The notes under the pieces were generated by a model that ran no database searches, was not told the DNA's origin, and saw only the letters and a program-made list of their open reading frames with translations. Made by a program: the position numbers and the translations under genes. From JAJDNH01 sp964552395 (lineage in GTDB: Bacteria > Acidobacteriota > Thermoanaerobaculia > Thermoanaerobaculales > Sulfomarinibacteraceae), in the NCBI GenBank assembly GCA_964552395.1, contig CAZKGM010000001.1, positions 186,001 to 250,000 of the forward strand: a stretch of 64,000 nt of DNA, written 5' to 3'. Shown in pieces: positions 19,328 through 27,952 of this stretch. Position 1 is the first letter of the stretch; the number at the start of each line of letters is the position of its first letter.

Positions 19328-20632
19328 ATGACAGACCGTTCGCCTCTTCCGGCCGAGGAGCTTGAACCTCCCAGTACTGGTGTCGCCCAAGCACGGTTCG
19401 GCGGCAGGGTCCCTTCCCTTGTGCGAGGGAGCACAATCTCTGACTCAGAGACCGGAGCTCGGGCTTCCGGTTCGGAACCGAGCCGAGACTCGGCACAACG
19501 CAGGGCTGCGTTGTTCCGCCGCCGTCATTTCCCGAACGCCACAGCTGCCGACTGGCGGGACTGGCACTGGCAGATGCGCCACAGGATGACGCGGCTCGAA
19601 GAGCTCGAGCGCGTGCTCGTGCTGACTCCGAGCGAGCGTAGCGCAATTGAGGCACATCGCGGCCAGCTACCGTTCGCTGTCACGCCGTACTATGCCAGCC
19701 TGCTCGATCCCCGAGACGCCGAACAACCCCTTCGGCGAACGGTGGTTCCCAGCACAATGGAGTCCATCGTCGGACGCGGCGAGTCAGCGGACCCTCTCGC
19801 GGAGGACGCCCAGTCACCGGTGCCCGGGCTCGTGCACCGGTACCCGGATAGAGTGCTGTTTCTGGTCACTGCCTTCTGCTCCACCTACTGCCGCTACTGC
19901 ACGCGCTCGCGAGCCGTCGGCGATGTTGGGGAGCTGCAGCCGGATCGCCGGCAGTGGGAGGCGGCGCTCGAGTACATCGCGAGGCATCCCGCGATTCGGG
20001 ACGTGCTCCTCTCCGGGGGAGACCCGCTCACCCTCGCTGATGACAAGCTGGAGTGGCTTCTGACGCGCCTGCGCGCGATCCCACACCTCGAAGTCATCCG
20101 GCTGGGCACCAAGGTGCCCGCGGTACTGCCACAGAGAGTCACGCCGCAACTCGTGTGGATGCTCCGCCGCTTCCATCCTCTGATGATGAGCTTGCACTTC
20201 ATCCATCCGGATGAGCTCACGCCGGAAACGGCTAAAGCGTGCGCCCGTCTCGCCGATGCGGGTATACCGCTCGGCAGCCAGACGGTCCTGCTCAAGGGGG
20301 TCAATGACTCGGTGGAGACCATGCGCCGTCTCATGCACGGTCTTCTACAGCTGCGCGTACGCCCGTACTATCTCTACCAGTGCGACCCCGTTCTCGGCAC
20401 ATCCCACTTTCGGACACAGGTGAGCTCCGGGATGGAGATCATCGCCGGGCTTCGGGGGCACACATCCGGGTACGCAGTTCCGACCTACGTGATCGACGCC
20501 CCGGGTGGGGGCGGCAAGATCCCGCTTGTGCCGGCCTCCATCGTCGGATGCGAAGGCGATGACGTTCTGCTCCGAAACTACCAGGGGAAGGTGTTCCGGT
20601 ACCCCGACACGACCGAAGGGTTGGAGACATGA
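19328..20632 (+). CDS. kamA: Lysine 2,3-aminomutase (KamA family radical SAM)
   Basis: 434 residues from the ATG at 19328, better spaced from AGGAGGGG than the ATG at 19325. The radical-SAM cluster motif is CSTYCRYC (C184, C188, C191). PLP and substrate sites are those of the lysine enzyme: YQCDPVLGTSHFRT and VIDAPGGGGKIP keep both Asp residues that bind the lysine side chain in KamA; the glutamate enzyme replaces them. The reaction is L-lysine to L-beta-lysine. It opens an operon: its stop overlaps the next ATG as ATGA, followed by two ATP-grasp ligases and a GNAT. The first 70 residues (low similarity, Arg/Ser-rich) are longer than in most homologues. Confidence 0.9.
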   Translation: MTDRSPLPAEELEPPSTGVAQARFGGRVPSLVRGSTISDSETGARASGSEPSRDSAQRRAALFRRRHFPNATAADWRDWHWQMRHRMTRLEELERVLVLTPSERSAIEAHRGQLPFAVTPYYASLLDPRDAEQPLRRTVVPSTMESIVGRGESADPLAEDAQSPVPGLVHRYPDRVLFLVTAFCSTYCRYCTRSRAVGDVGELQPDRRQWEAALEYIARHPAIRDVLLSGGDPLTLADDKLEWLLTRLRAIPHLEVIRLGTKVPAVLPQRVTPQLVWMLRRFHPLMMSLHFIHPDELTPETAKACARLADAGIPLGSQTVLLKGVNDSVETMRRLMHGLLQLRVRPYYLYQCDPVLGTSHFRTQVSSGMEIIAGLRGHTSGYAVPTYVIDAPGGGGKIPLVPASIVGCEGDDVLLRNYQGKVFRYPDTTEGLET

Positions 20633-21666
20633 AGATCGGGCTCACCTATGACCTCAGGGATGACTATCTGGCTGCCGGGCTCAGCGCGGAGGAGACCGCC
20701 GAGTTCGACAAGGCTGACACGATCGAGGGAATCGAACGAGCTCTGACCGATCTGGGTCATCAGACAGAACGGATCGGCAATGTGAGGGCCCTGGTGAAAC
20801 AGCTGTGTGCCGGAGCCAGCTGGGACCTGGTCTTCAACATTGCCGAGGGGGTCGCCGGTTTCGGCCGCGAGTCTCAGGTTCCGGCGCTGCTCGAGGCCTA
20901 CGAGATCCCGTACACCTTCTCCGATCCGCTGGTTCTCGCGGTTGCCCTACACAAAGGTTTGGCCAAGCAGATCGTTCGCGCCAACGGGATCCCGACGCCC
21001 GACTTCGCCGTCGTCGAGCACGTGTTCGATGTGCCGGCCGTCGACCTGCCATTCCCGCTGTTCGTCAAGCCGGTGGCCGAGGGGACCGGAAAGGGCATCT
21101 CGGCGGCGTCACGGGTCACGACTCGGCGCCAGCTCCTGCGTTCGTGCCGTCGCCTTCTCGAGTCGCACCGGCAGCCGGTCCTCGTGGAAACATATCTGCC
21201 CGGCGTTGAGCACACTGTTGGCGTTATGGGAACAGGCCGGGAAGCCCGTGTCCTGGGTGTGATGGAGGTGCAGCTGGACACGACTGCGGAGGTGGGTGCC
21301 TACTCGTACCTCAACAAGGAGAACTACGAGGAGTGTGTGTCCTACCAGCCTGCCCGTGGTGCCACCGCCGACGCGGCCGCTGACATCGCCTTGGCGGCTT
21401 GGAGGTGCCTGGGCTGCCGTGACGCGGGCCGCGTCGATGTTCGCGCCGACGCCCTCGGGGGGCCGAGCTTCATCGAGGTCAATCCCCTCGCCGGGCTCAA
21501 CCCGGTGCACTCGGACCTCCCGATTCTCTGCCGCCTGCACGGGATCTCGTACCTCGAGCTGATCAAGGAGATCGTCGACAGGGCAAGCATCCGGGCCTTC
21601 GGCGGTGCGGCAGTCAGGCGTCCGCAGCCGATTCGAGAGCGGCGGTCCAACGCATTGGCGGTGTGA
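20629..21666 (+). CDS. ATP-grasp ligase 1 (D-Ala-D-Ala ligase-like)
   Basis: 345 residues, start ATG at 20629 overlapping the kamA stop by 4 bp. ATP-grasp fold: N-terminal VFNIAEGVAGFGRESQVPALLE, then the ATP-binding lysines in PLFVKPVAEGTGKGIS, a VETYLPGVEHTVGVMG strand, and metal ligands in FIEVNPLAGLNPVHSDLP (E and N). It resembles D-Ala-D-Ala ligases more than biotin-carboxylase types, but the partner genes argue for another amide: ATP-driven joining of a carboxylate to an amine, possibly beta-lysine. Cytosolic. Tightly coupled to neighbours on both sides. Confidence 0.85.
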   Translation: MKIGLTYDLRDDYLAAGLSAEETAEFDKADTIEGIERALTDLGHQTERIGNVRALVKQLCAGASWDLVFNIAEGVAGFGRESQVPALLEAYEIPYTFSDPLVLAVALHKGLAKQIVRANGIPTPDFAVVEHVFDVPAVDLPFPLFVKPVAEGTGKGISAASRVTTRRQLLRSCRRLLESHRQPVLVETYLPGVEHTVGVMGTGREARVLGVMEVQLDTTAEVGAYSYLNKENYEECVSYQPARGATADAAADIALAAWRCLGCRDAGRVDVRADALGGPSFIEVNPLAGLNPVHSDLPILCRLHGISYLELIKEIVDRASIRAFGGAAVRRPQPIRERRSNALAV

Positions 21667-22718
21667 GGATGCGGCCGGTGCGCGTCGTCGTCGTCCACGG
21701 TGCTGTGCCCGAAGATGCGCCACCGGATGAACGGGATGTACTGGTCGAGGTTGAGGCGGTTATCGGCGCGCTGGGTCGCCTCGGCCATGATGCCGACGCG
21801 CTGGAGGTGGGGCGGGATCTCGAAAGTGCTGCGCGGCAGCTGCAACGGGTCGGACCTGACGTCGTGTTCAACCTCGTCGAGTCACTTGACGGGAGGGGAG
21901 ACAAGATCGGGCTGGTTCCGTCGCTGCTCGAGTACCTGGGACTGCCGTACAGCGGTTGCCCCGCCCATGCCATCCTCCTGACGTCGAACAAGCTTTCCGC
22001 GAAGGCCCTGATGCGGGCCGCGGGAGTGCCGACCCCCCCGTGGCTGCCGGAAGAAGTGGCATTGGCGGCCGGCTGCCTCGATGGGCCACACATCGTCAAG
22101 TCGGTGTGGGAGCACGCCTCGATCGGCCTGAATGGCGCCTCGGTGGTGACCTCTGCGGCGGCTCTGGCCGGGGCGCTCCGATCCCTCCATGACGAGGTCC
22201 GCGGTCCCGTCTTCTGCGAGCGCTTCGTCGACGGGCGGGAGCTGAACATCTCGATGCTGGAGAGGGACAACAGTCCGTGGTGCCTGCCCCCGGCCGAAAT
22301 CGTCTTTGAGGATTGGCCGCAGGAACACCCCAGGATCGTCGGCTACCGAGCCAAGTGGGACGAGTCTTCGCCCGAGTACCGGGCCACAGTCCGGAGCTTC
22401 GAGTTCGCGCTGCGGGATCGCGCGCTGCTCGATCGAGTCATGGCGATCGCCCAGCGGTGCTGGACGACGTTTGGTCTGCGCGGCTACGCGCGGGTCGACT
22501 TCCGCATCGATGGCATGGGAATGCCGTGGGTACTCGAGGTCAACGCCAACCCGTGCCTCTCACCCGATGCCGGCTTCATGGCGGCGGCGGCCCGGTGCGG
22601 GCTCGGCGGCGATGAGGTTGTTGCGGAGATACTGAGGCCCGTCGTTGACCCGAAGCCAGATCCGGGTGTCCGCTCGGAAGACGGTAGGGTCGGCAACCGA
22701 GGCCAGTATGCCAGCTGA
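21663..22718 (+). CDS. ATP-grasp ligase 2 (D-Ala-D-Ala ligase-like)
   Basis: 351 residues from GTG 21663, which overlaps the previous stop as GTGA; ATG 21669 in the same frame is the alternative. Same ATP-grasp layout as ligase 1 but clearly diverged: VVFNLVESLDGRGDKIGLVP, HIVKSVWEHASIGLNGASV for nucleotide binding, FCERFVDGRELNISML, and metal ligands in WVLEVNANPCLSPDAGF. Two ligases of one family in series predict two successive amide bonds or a shared scaffold. The last 20 residues (Pro/Asp/Gly-rich) run into the GNAT start, overlapping by 11 bp. Confidence 0.85.
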   Translation: MRMRPVRVVVVHGAVPEDAPPDERDVLVEVEAVIGALGRLGHDADALEVGRDLESAARQLQRVGPDVVFNLVESLDGRGDKIGLVPSLLEYLGLPYSGCPAHAILLTSNKLSAKALMRAAGVPTPPWLPEEVALAAGCLDGPHIVKSVWEHASIGLNGASVVTSAAALAGALRSLHDEVRGPVFCERFVDGRELNISMLERDNSPWCLPPAEIVFEDWPQEHPRIVGYRAKWDESSPEYRATVRSFEFALRDRALLDRVMAIAQRCWTTFGLRGYARVDFRIDGMGMPWVLEVNANPCLSPDAGFMAAAARCGLGGDEVVAEILRPVVDPKPDPGVRSEDGRVGNRGQYAS

Positions 22719-23211
22719 TCAAAACACCGAACCTCGAGTCGTCTTCCGCGAACGTGTCGGAAAGCCGGACCTCAAGATGGTTCGGGAGATCCTGGAATCC
22801 ACGATGTTCTTCAACTCCGAGGAGGTGGAGGTCGCGTGCAGCCTGGTAGCCGAACGTCTCCGTCTCGGCGCCGCCAGCGGGTACAGCTTCTTGTTCGCCG
22901 ATGTCAACGGGAAGAGCCTCGGCTACACCTGCTACGGGCGGATAGCGGGAACGCGCGCGAGCTACGATCTGTACTGGATTGCCGTACACCGGCTCGACCA
23001 GGGCTCAGGGCTCGGCAGGCGGCTGCTGGCCGAGACCGAAGCTCGCATCCGCGCGGAGGGTGGAGGGCGGGTCTACATCGAAACCTCGGAGAAGGACTTG
23101 TACCGCGGGACGCGTGCCTTCTACCGGCGTGCCGGCTACCGTAAGGCGGCTCTGCTCGAGGACTTCTACGGACCGGGAGACGCCAAGGTCATCTACGTCA
23201 AGACTCTCTGA
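22708..23211 (+). CDS. GNAT N-acetyltransferase
   Basis: 167 residues from ATG 22708 inside the end of ligase 2; the longer frame from 22645 lacks a site. The acetyl-CoA loop is DQGSGLGRRLLAETE, preceded by DLYWIAVHR and followed by TRAFYRRAGYRK, typical for a single GNAT domain. A natural role is to acetylate an amino group of the product made by the aminomutase and ligases, as AblB does with beta-lysine; this protein is shorter than AblB and the analogy is inferred from context. Confidence 0.85.
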   Translation: MPADQNTEPRVVFRERVGKPDLKMVREILESTMFFNSEEVEVACSLVAERLRLGAASGYSFLFADVNGKSLGYTCYGRIAGTRASYDLYWIAVHRLDQGSGLGRRLLAETEARIRAEGGGRVYIETSEKDLYRGTRAFYRRAGYRKAALLEDFYGPGDAKVIYVKTL

Positions 23212-23303
23212 CCGACACCGGGAGTCGTACGGCGAGTCGGCGTCTTTCACCGCCACCTGGTGGTGAGAGGTGCGGGCTAGAATAGCCACCGGAGGTACTC
23301 CCG

Positions 23304-23846
23304 ATGAGCCCCCTCGCCGTAGCGTTTCTCATCTTCTTTCTCCGCTGTATCGACGTGTCGCTGGGGACCCTGCGGCTGATCGTTACGGTGCAGAGTCGGC
23401 GTACGCTGGCTTCCGTGATCGGGTTCTTCGAAGTCTCGATCTTCATCACCGCCGTGGCAACGGTCGTCAATGGTCCCCTTGATCTCTTCAAGGTGCTCGG
23501 CTATGGGGCAGGCTTTGCGGCTGGCACGTACGTCGGCGTGACGTTGGATCGGCGGCTGGCGCTGGGAAACGCGATGGTTCGGGTGATCACACAGGAGTTC
23601 GGCGATCTAGCGAACCAACTCACGTCAAGCGGCTTCGGAGTCACTGTGGTGGAAGGACGTGGGGGCCGGGGTACGCCCGTCGGTATCGTGTTCACGCTGG
23701 TCTTGCGGCGTGCGATACCGGGCGTGATGGACATCATTCGCCAGGTCGACGGCGGCGCCATCGTCAGTGTTCAGGAGATCCGCCAGCAGTTTCTCGGCTA
23801 CTTCCCCGGGAAGCGTCCGGTGCCGCATCTGCCGGTGGCTTCCTGA
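23304..23846 (+). CDS. UPF0316 / DUF2179 membrane protein
   Basis: 180 residues. ATG behind GGAGGTA. Three N-terminal membrane segments (FLIFFLRCIDVSLGTLRL; FFEVSIFITAVATVV; GYGAGFAAGTYVGVTL) and a soluble C-terminal DUF2179-type domain (from about 90) match the UPF0316 family. Members share the domain layout with YitT-type proteins; function not known. A TAGAAT box at 23278-23283 may be its -10. Confidence 0.8.
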   Translation: MSPLAVAFLIFFLRCIDVSLGTLRLIVTVQSRRTLASVIGFFEVSIFITAVATVVNGPLDLFKVLGYGAGFAAGTYVGVTLDRRLALGNAMVRVITQEFGDLANQLTSSGFGVTVVEGRGGRGTPVGIVFTLVLRRAIPGVMDIIRQVDGGAIVSVQEIRQQFLGYFPGKRPVPHLPVAS

Positions 23847-23939
23847 CGGGGATTCCCGTACCTGCTGTTTCCGGGAGGCGCCGAGCACCCGGAGGCGGCG
23901 GAGGAGGCTGGCCGGCGTCACACGCCATCAGCGATCGGG

Positions 23940-23945
23940 TATCCT
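23940..23945 (+). promoter_or_regulatory. Leaderless -10 box for the AI-2E family gene
   Basis: TATCCT, 6 nt, then ATG at 23952. A GTCACA at 23917-23922 fits a weak -35 at 17 nt. Confidence 0.5.
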
Positions 23946-23951
23946 GATGCC

Positions 23952-25001
23952 ATGAAGGAGATGAGCCGAGTCGGGGTCGGAGCACGGTTCCTTTTGACCG
24001 CAGCTGCCTTCGTGGTGGTGGTTGCGGGTTTGCGGGCGGCCGAGTCCATCATCATCCCGGTCCTGATATCGGTCTTCCTGGCCATTCTCTGCGTACCGGC
24101 CGTCTCGTGGCTGCGTCGCCGCCGGGTGCCGACGGTGCTCGCCGTGCTGCTCGTGGTGCTCGTCATGATGGGCGTGATGGCCGGCTTTGCTGCCATTGTC
24201 GGCGGCTCGATCAACCAGTTCACTGATGCGGTGCCAAGGTACCAGGAGCGATTCAACGTGTTGGCCACCTCGGTCGCCGGATGGCTGGGCAAGCACAACG
24301 TGCAACTGAAAGGGGTGGATGTCTTCAGGACGTTCAGTCCCTCGTCGATCCTCGGCATGCTGGGAGGCGCCTTGAAAGGTCTGGTCTCCGCGTTGTCGAA
24401 CACGGTCCTGGTGCTCCTGACTCTGGTGTTCATCCTGTTCGAGGCCGCCGGCCTCCCCGGTAAGCTCCGCGCGGCGCTGGGTGATGCCAACGCAGATCTC
24501 GGTCGCTTCAACGCGATGACGCGGCGGGTGCAGCAGTACCTGGTCATCAAGACGGCCTTGAGCCTCGCCACCGGGCTCATCATCGGGGTCTGGCTCGCGA
24601 TTCTCGGCGTCGACTTTGCTGTCCTGTGGGGCTTTCTCGCATTCATTCTCAACTACATACCGAACATCGGGTCGATTGTTGCTGCTGTACCGGCGGTGCT
24701 GCTGGCGTTCATCCAGTTCGGGGTGGGGAAGGCCGTTCTAGCCACGATCGCCTACCTGGTCGTGAATACCGTCTTGGGGAACGTCGTTGAGCCGGCGACG
24801 ATGGGCCGGCGTCTCGGTCTTTCCACGCTGGTCGTGTTCCTGTCTCTCGTGTTCTGGGGCTGGGTTTGGGGACCGGTCGGAATGCTGCTGTCGGTGCCGT
24901 TGACGATGGTGCTCAAGATCTCGCTGGAGTACAGCGACGACCTTCGTTGGCTCGCTATTCTCCTCGACAGCTCGGGCACAATCGCCCGCGAAGGAACCTG
25001 A
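23952..25001 (+). CDS. AI-2E family (PerM/TqsA-type) transporter
   Basis: 349 residues with about eight membrane segments. Typical order: two N-terminal helices (LLTAAAFVVVVAGLRAAE; IIPVLISVFLAILCVPAV), a helix with LAVLLVVLVMMGVMAG, an amphipathic cytoplasmic stretch (150-200), then the conserved FVLWGFLAFILNYIPNIGSI block near residue 225 and helices to the end. The family includes exporters linked to AI-2, but most members have other or unknown substrates. Stands alone, and meets the DUF302 gene tail to tail (12 bp gap). Confidence 0.88.
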   Translation: MKEMSRVGVGARFLLTAAAFVVVVAGLRAAESIIIPVLISVFLAILCVPAVSWLRRRRVPTVLAVLLVVLVMMGVMAGFAAIVGGSINQFTDAVPRYQERFNVLATSVAGWLGKHNVQLKGVDVFRTFSPSSILGMLGGALKGLVSALSNTVLVLLTLVFILFEAAGLPGKLRAALGDANADLGRFNAMTRRVQQYLVIKTALSLATGLIIGVWLAILGVDFAVLWGFLAFILNYIPNIGSIVAAVPAVLLAFIQFGVGKAVLATIAYLVVNTVLGNVVEPATMGRRLGLSTLVVFLSLVFWGWVWGPVGMLLSVPLTMVLKISLEYSDDLRWLAILLDSSGTIAREGT

Positions 25002-25013
25002 CCAAACCTGATG

Positions 25014-25424
25014 TCATCCGGCGAGGCGGTCGAGGACGCGGATCAGTCGTGACTCGACCTCGTCGGCCAGAGGAGCGACGGCCGGATTGTCAACAAGGTC
25101 GAAGGCAGCGGTCGGCTTCATGGCCGCGATCAGGGAGCCACCGCCGTCGCGCTCCATGACCACGACGTTACACGGTAGCAGCACGCCGATGAACGGCTCT
25201 GCGGTCACCGCCTGGTGGGCGAGGGGAGGGTTACAAGCGCCGAGGATCACGTAGCGGCGGAAGTCCTCGCCGAGCTTCTTCTTGATGGTAGCCGCGACAT
25301 CGATCTCGGTCAGAACACCGAACCCTTCGCCGGCGAGGAGCTCTCTGGTGCGCGCGACCGCGGCGTCGTATCCGAGGTGGGGAAGCTCCCTGACAATGGC
25401 ATAGCGGGTGTCGAGATCGGGCAC
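25014..25424 (-). CDS. DUF302 domain protein
   Basis: 136 residues; GTG start at 25424 preceded by GGAGGTGA. The domain is recognisable by VLTEIDVAATIKKKLGEDF and YVILGACNPPLAHQA, then PFIGVLLPCNVVVME. DUF302 proteins form dimers of an alpha/beta fold; the ligand is unknown. Soluble, no signal. Confidence 0.85.
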   Translation of the reverse strand: MPDLDTRYAIVRELPHLGYDAAVARTRELLAGEGFGVLTEIDVAATIKKKLGEDFRRYVILGACNPPLAHQAVTAEPFIGVLLPCNVVVMERDGGGSLIAAMKPTAAFDLVDNPAVAPLADEVESRLIRVLDRLAG

Positions 25425-25515
25425 GGCTCACCTCCTTGTTCTCACCTAGAGTTGAATACTCCTTGCTGGCGACACATTCCCGCCGGCTCGCATCGCCGCA
25501 GATCCAGGGCCGGAG

Positions 25516-26412
25516 TCACCCCCGGCGCAGCACCTCCTGTGCCCGTGCCTTCGACCGCTGTAGCTCCTCGGGTGCGGCCTTCTCGGGAACAACGTGCCAG
25601 GTGATCGTATGCCGGGCCGCGAGGCGTTCGAGCTTCTCCCAGAGCTGCCGGTGCTTGACCAGTGTGCCTCCCTGTGTTCGCCAGCCGCGGCGACGCCAGG
25701 CGGCTGTCCATGTGCTGGCGCCGTCCCTGAGGTAGCTCGAGGTGGTGTAGAGGTGCACCGTCGCAGGCCGCTTCAGAAGGCGCAGACCCTCAATGGCGGA
25801 GAGAATGTGCAGCTGGTTGGCCGAGCTGTCTTCGACCCGGCGAGCGGCCTCGCGCTCGGTGCCGTGCCAGCGTAGCAGGGCCGCCCAGGCGCCCGCATTG
25901 AGCTTGCCTGAATAGGCAACGGCCGTGAAGAGGTGGACGGCGCTGCCATCAGCCAGAGGCAGCTCGGGACGGCCGATGGCTGCCGAAGCAAGGGTATCGG
26001 CGCGCTCGTTGAATCGATCGCCGGCATGACCCTTGACCCATCGCCAGGACACGGAGTGGCGTTCGAGCTCTGCCAACAGCTCCTGCCAGAGGTCACGGTT
26101 CAAGACCTCGGTTCCAGAGGTCGTCCTCCAGCCGTTCGCTGTCCAGCGTTCGATCCACTCCGTGACCCCACGTCGCAGATACTCCGAGTCGGTGACAAGC
26201 TCGACCCTGTGCGGCTTGTCCAGAGCCTTCAGGGCTTCGAGGGCCGCGGTCAGCTCCATGCGGTTGTTCGTGGCCTGCTCCTGACGTCCCGAGAGCTCCT
26301 GTGGTTCGTGACCGGGGCGCAGGAGGATTGCCGCCCAGCCACCCGGGCCCGGGTTGGGACGGCAGCCGCCGTCGGTGTAGATGGTGATGGGGGTCAGGGC
26401 AGGCGTGTTCAT
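25516..26412 (-). CDS. rnhA: Tandem RNase HI, second copy catalytically dead
   Basis: 298 residues, about twice the family's 150. Start ATG 26412 with GGGAG 5 nt before. Domain 1 (1-150) is an active-looking RNase HI: D14 (YTDGG), E53 (NNRMELTA), D75 (TDSEYL), and VKGHAGDRFNERAD carrying the handle His and last Asp. Domain 2 (about 155-290) keeps the fold pattern (GAWAALLRW; NQLHILSAIEGL; YLRDGASTWTAAW; LWEKLERL) but D14 is Ala-like (FTAVAY), E53 is Ile, and D75 is Thr (YTTSSYLRDG). It may have become a substrate-binding or dimerisation domain. Divergent from the DAHP synthase gene. Confidence 0.9.
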   Translation of the reverse strand: MNTPALTPITIYTDGGCRPNPGPGGWAAILLRPGHEPQELSGRQEQATNNRMELTAALEALKALDKPHRVELVTDSEYLRRGVTEWIERWTANGWRTTSGTEVLNRDLWQELLAELERHSVSWRWVKGHAGDRFNERADTLASAAIGRPELPLADGSAVHLFTAVAYSGKLNAGAWAALLRWHGTEREAARRVEDSSANQLHILSAIEGLRLLKRPATVHLYTTSSYLRDGASTWTAAWRRRGWRTQGGTLVKHRQLWEKLERLAARHTITWHVVPEKAAPEELQRSKARAQEVLRRG

Positions 26413-26530
26413 GAGTCTCCCGGCGCGCGCTGACTTTACCAGACCGCAGGCGGGGCGTCTTATCGACGCCCGGCAGAGACGTGCGCTGGGGATTGCGGTA
26501 TCATCCGTCGCTACGGGATGGACGGGGGGA

Positions 26531-27880
26531 ATGACCGACTGGACACCGACATCATGGCGACACAAGCCAGCGAAACAGCAGCCGCTCTACCCGGACGCGG
26601 GCGACCTTGAACACCGGGTGCGCCAGCTCGCGGCCTTGCCACCTCTGGTGACGTCGTGGGAGATCGAGAGCCTGAGGGAGCAGCTCAGCGAGGCTGCAGC
26701 CGGCAAGCGGTTCCTGTTGCAGGGTGGTGAGTGTGCAGAGGGCTTCAGCGACTGCGAGTCGACGACGATCACGAACAAGCTGAAGATCCTCCTCCAGATG
26801 AGCCTGGTGCTGACGTTCGGCCTCAAGCGCAGGGTGATTCGGGTGGGCCGTTTCGCCGGTCAGTATGCCAAGCCGCGGTCCGCGGACCTCGAAACACAGG
26901 GTGGAGTCTCTCACCCCAGTTACCGGGGCGATCTGGTCAACGGCGCCGAGTTCACAGCCGAGGCCCGAATCTCCGATCCACGGCGTCTGCTGCGGGCGTA
27001 CGAGCGTGCGGCGCTGACCCTCAACTTCATCAGAGCCCTGGTCGCCGGCGGCTTTGCCGACCTCCATCATCCCGAGTACTGGGACCTCGACTTCGTCGAT
27101 CATTCTCCCCGGGCCAAGGAGTACCAACGTATCGTCGAGTCGATAGGGGACTCGCTGCGCTTCATGGAGACTCTGGCCGGGACGCAGGTTGGCGAGATCA
27201 GCCGCGTGGACTTCTTTACGAGCCACGAGGGATTACACCTGCTGTACGAGCAGGCTCAGACGCGGCGGGTGCCACATCGTGAGGGCTGGTACAACCTGGG
27301 CACCCACTTCCCGTGGATCGGTATGCGAACTGCGGAGCCGGGCGGCGCCCATGCGGAGTTCTTCCGCGGCATTCGCAACCCGATCGGCATCAAGGTTGGG
27401 CCGTCGATGACCAGGGAGTCGCTGCTGGAGCTGCTGGAGATCCTCGACCCCGACCGCGAACCGGGGCGGATTACCCTGACTCACCGCTTTGGCCACCAGA
27501 CCATCGCCGATCGCCTGCCGCCGCTCATCGACGCGGTGCGGAAGGCGTCACGCAAGGTGCTGTGGTCGTGCGATCCGATGCATGGCAACACCGAGGCCGT
27601 TGACAACGGCCTCAAGACACGACGCTTCGATACCATCTTGTCCGAGCTCGAGCAGGCCTTCGACATCCACACCGAAATGGGCAGCTACCTCGGCGGAGTG
27701 CACCTCGAGCTGACAGGCGAGAACGTCACCGAATGTGTCGGCGGTGCGCGCGGGCTGTCCGAGGTCGATCTAACTCGTGCCTACCGGTCGCGGGTGGATC
27801 CACGCCTGAACTATGAGCAGGCCCTCGAAACGGCGATGCTCATCGCCCACAAGATGGCGAAGATGAACGGCAGGGCGTGA
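26531..27880 (+). CDS. Class II DAHP synthase
   Basis: 449 residues from ATG 26531, behind GGGGGGA. First step of the shikimate pathway: phosphoenolpyruvate plus erythrose 4-phosphate to DAHP. The class II (plant/mycobacterial type) is evident from WTPTSWRHKPAKQQPLYPD at the N-terminus, FLLQGGECAEGF (metal Cys), RVGRFAGQYAKPRS, SHEGLHLLYE, and ITLTHRFGHQ with GNTE in the C-terminal half. A TATCAT box at 26499-26504 may be its -10. The rest of the pathway is not in this window. Confidence 0.93.
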   Translation: MTDWTPTSWRHKPAKQQPLYPDAGDLEHRVRQLAALPPLVTSWEIESLREQLSEAAAGKRFLLQGGECAEGFSDCESTTITNKLKILLQMSLVLTFGLKRRVIRVGRFAGQYAKPRSADLETQGGVSHPSYRGDLVNGAEFTAEARISDPRRLLRAYERAALTLNFIRALVAGGFADLHHPEYWDLDFVDHSPRAKEYQRIVESIGDSLRFMETLAGTQVGEISRVDFFTSHEGLHLLYEQAQTRRVPHREGWYNLGTHFPWIGMRTAEPGGAHAEFFRGIRNPIGIKVGPSMTRESLLELLEILDPDREPGRITLTHRFGHQTIADRLPPLIDAVRKASRKVLWSCDPMHGNTEAVDNGLKTRRFDTILSELEQAFDIHTEMGSYLGGVHLELTGENVTECVGGARGLSEVDLTRAYRSRVDPRLNYEQALETAMLIAHKMAKMNGRA

Positions 27881-27940
27881 GCAGCCGGTGTCGCCGGCCG
27901 GTTGCAGGAGCGGCTCGGGCCAACTCGAGCGACGTCGCAG

Positions 27941-27946
27941 TACACT
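27941..27946 (+). promoter_or_regulatory. Leaderless -10 box for a hypothetical gene
   Basis: TACACT, then GAGGCC, then ATG at 27953. GAGG lies directly against the ATG and is too close to act as a normal Shine-Dalgarno. Confidence 0.5.
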
Positions 27947-27952
27947 GAGGCC

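Noticed and set aside
19328..20632. Glutamate 2,3-aminomutase or EpmB identity for the KamA protein
   Set aside because: Both lysine-binding Asp positions are kept, which excludes the glutamate type by known residue rules; EpmB would be shorter and sit with epmA/efp, which are absent.
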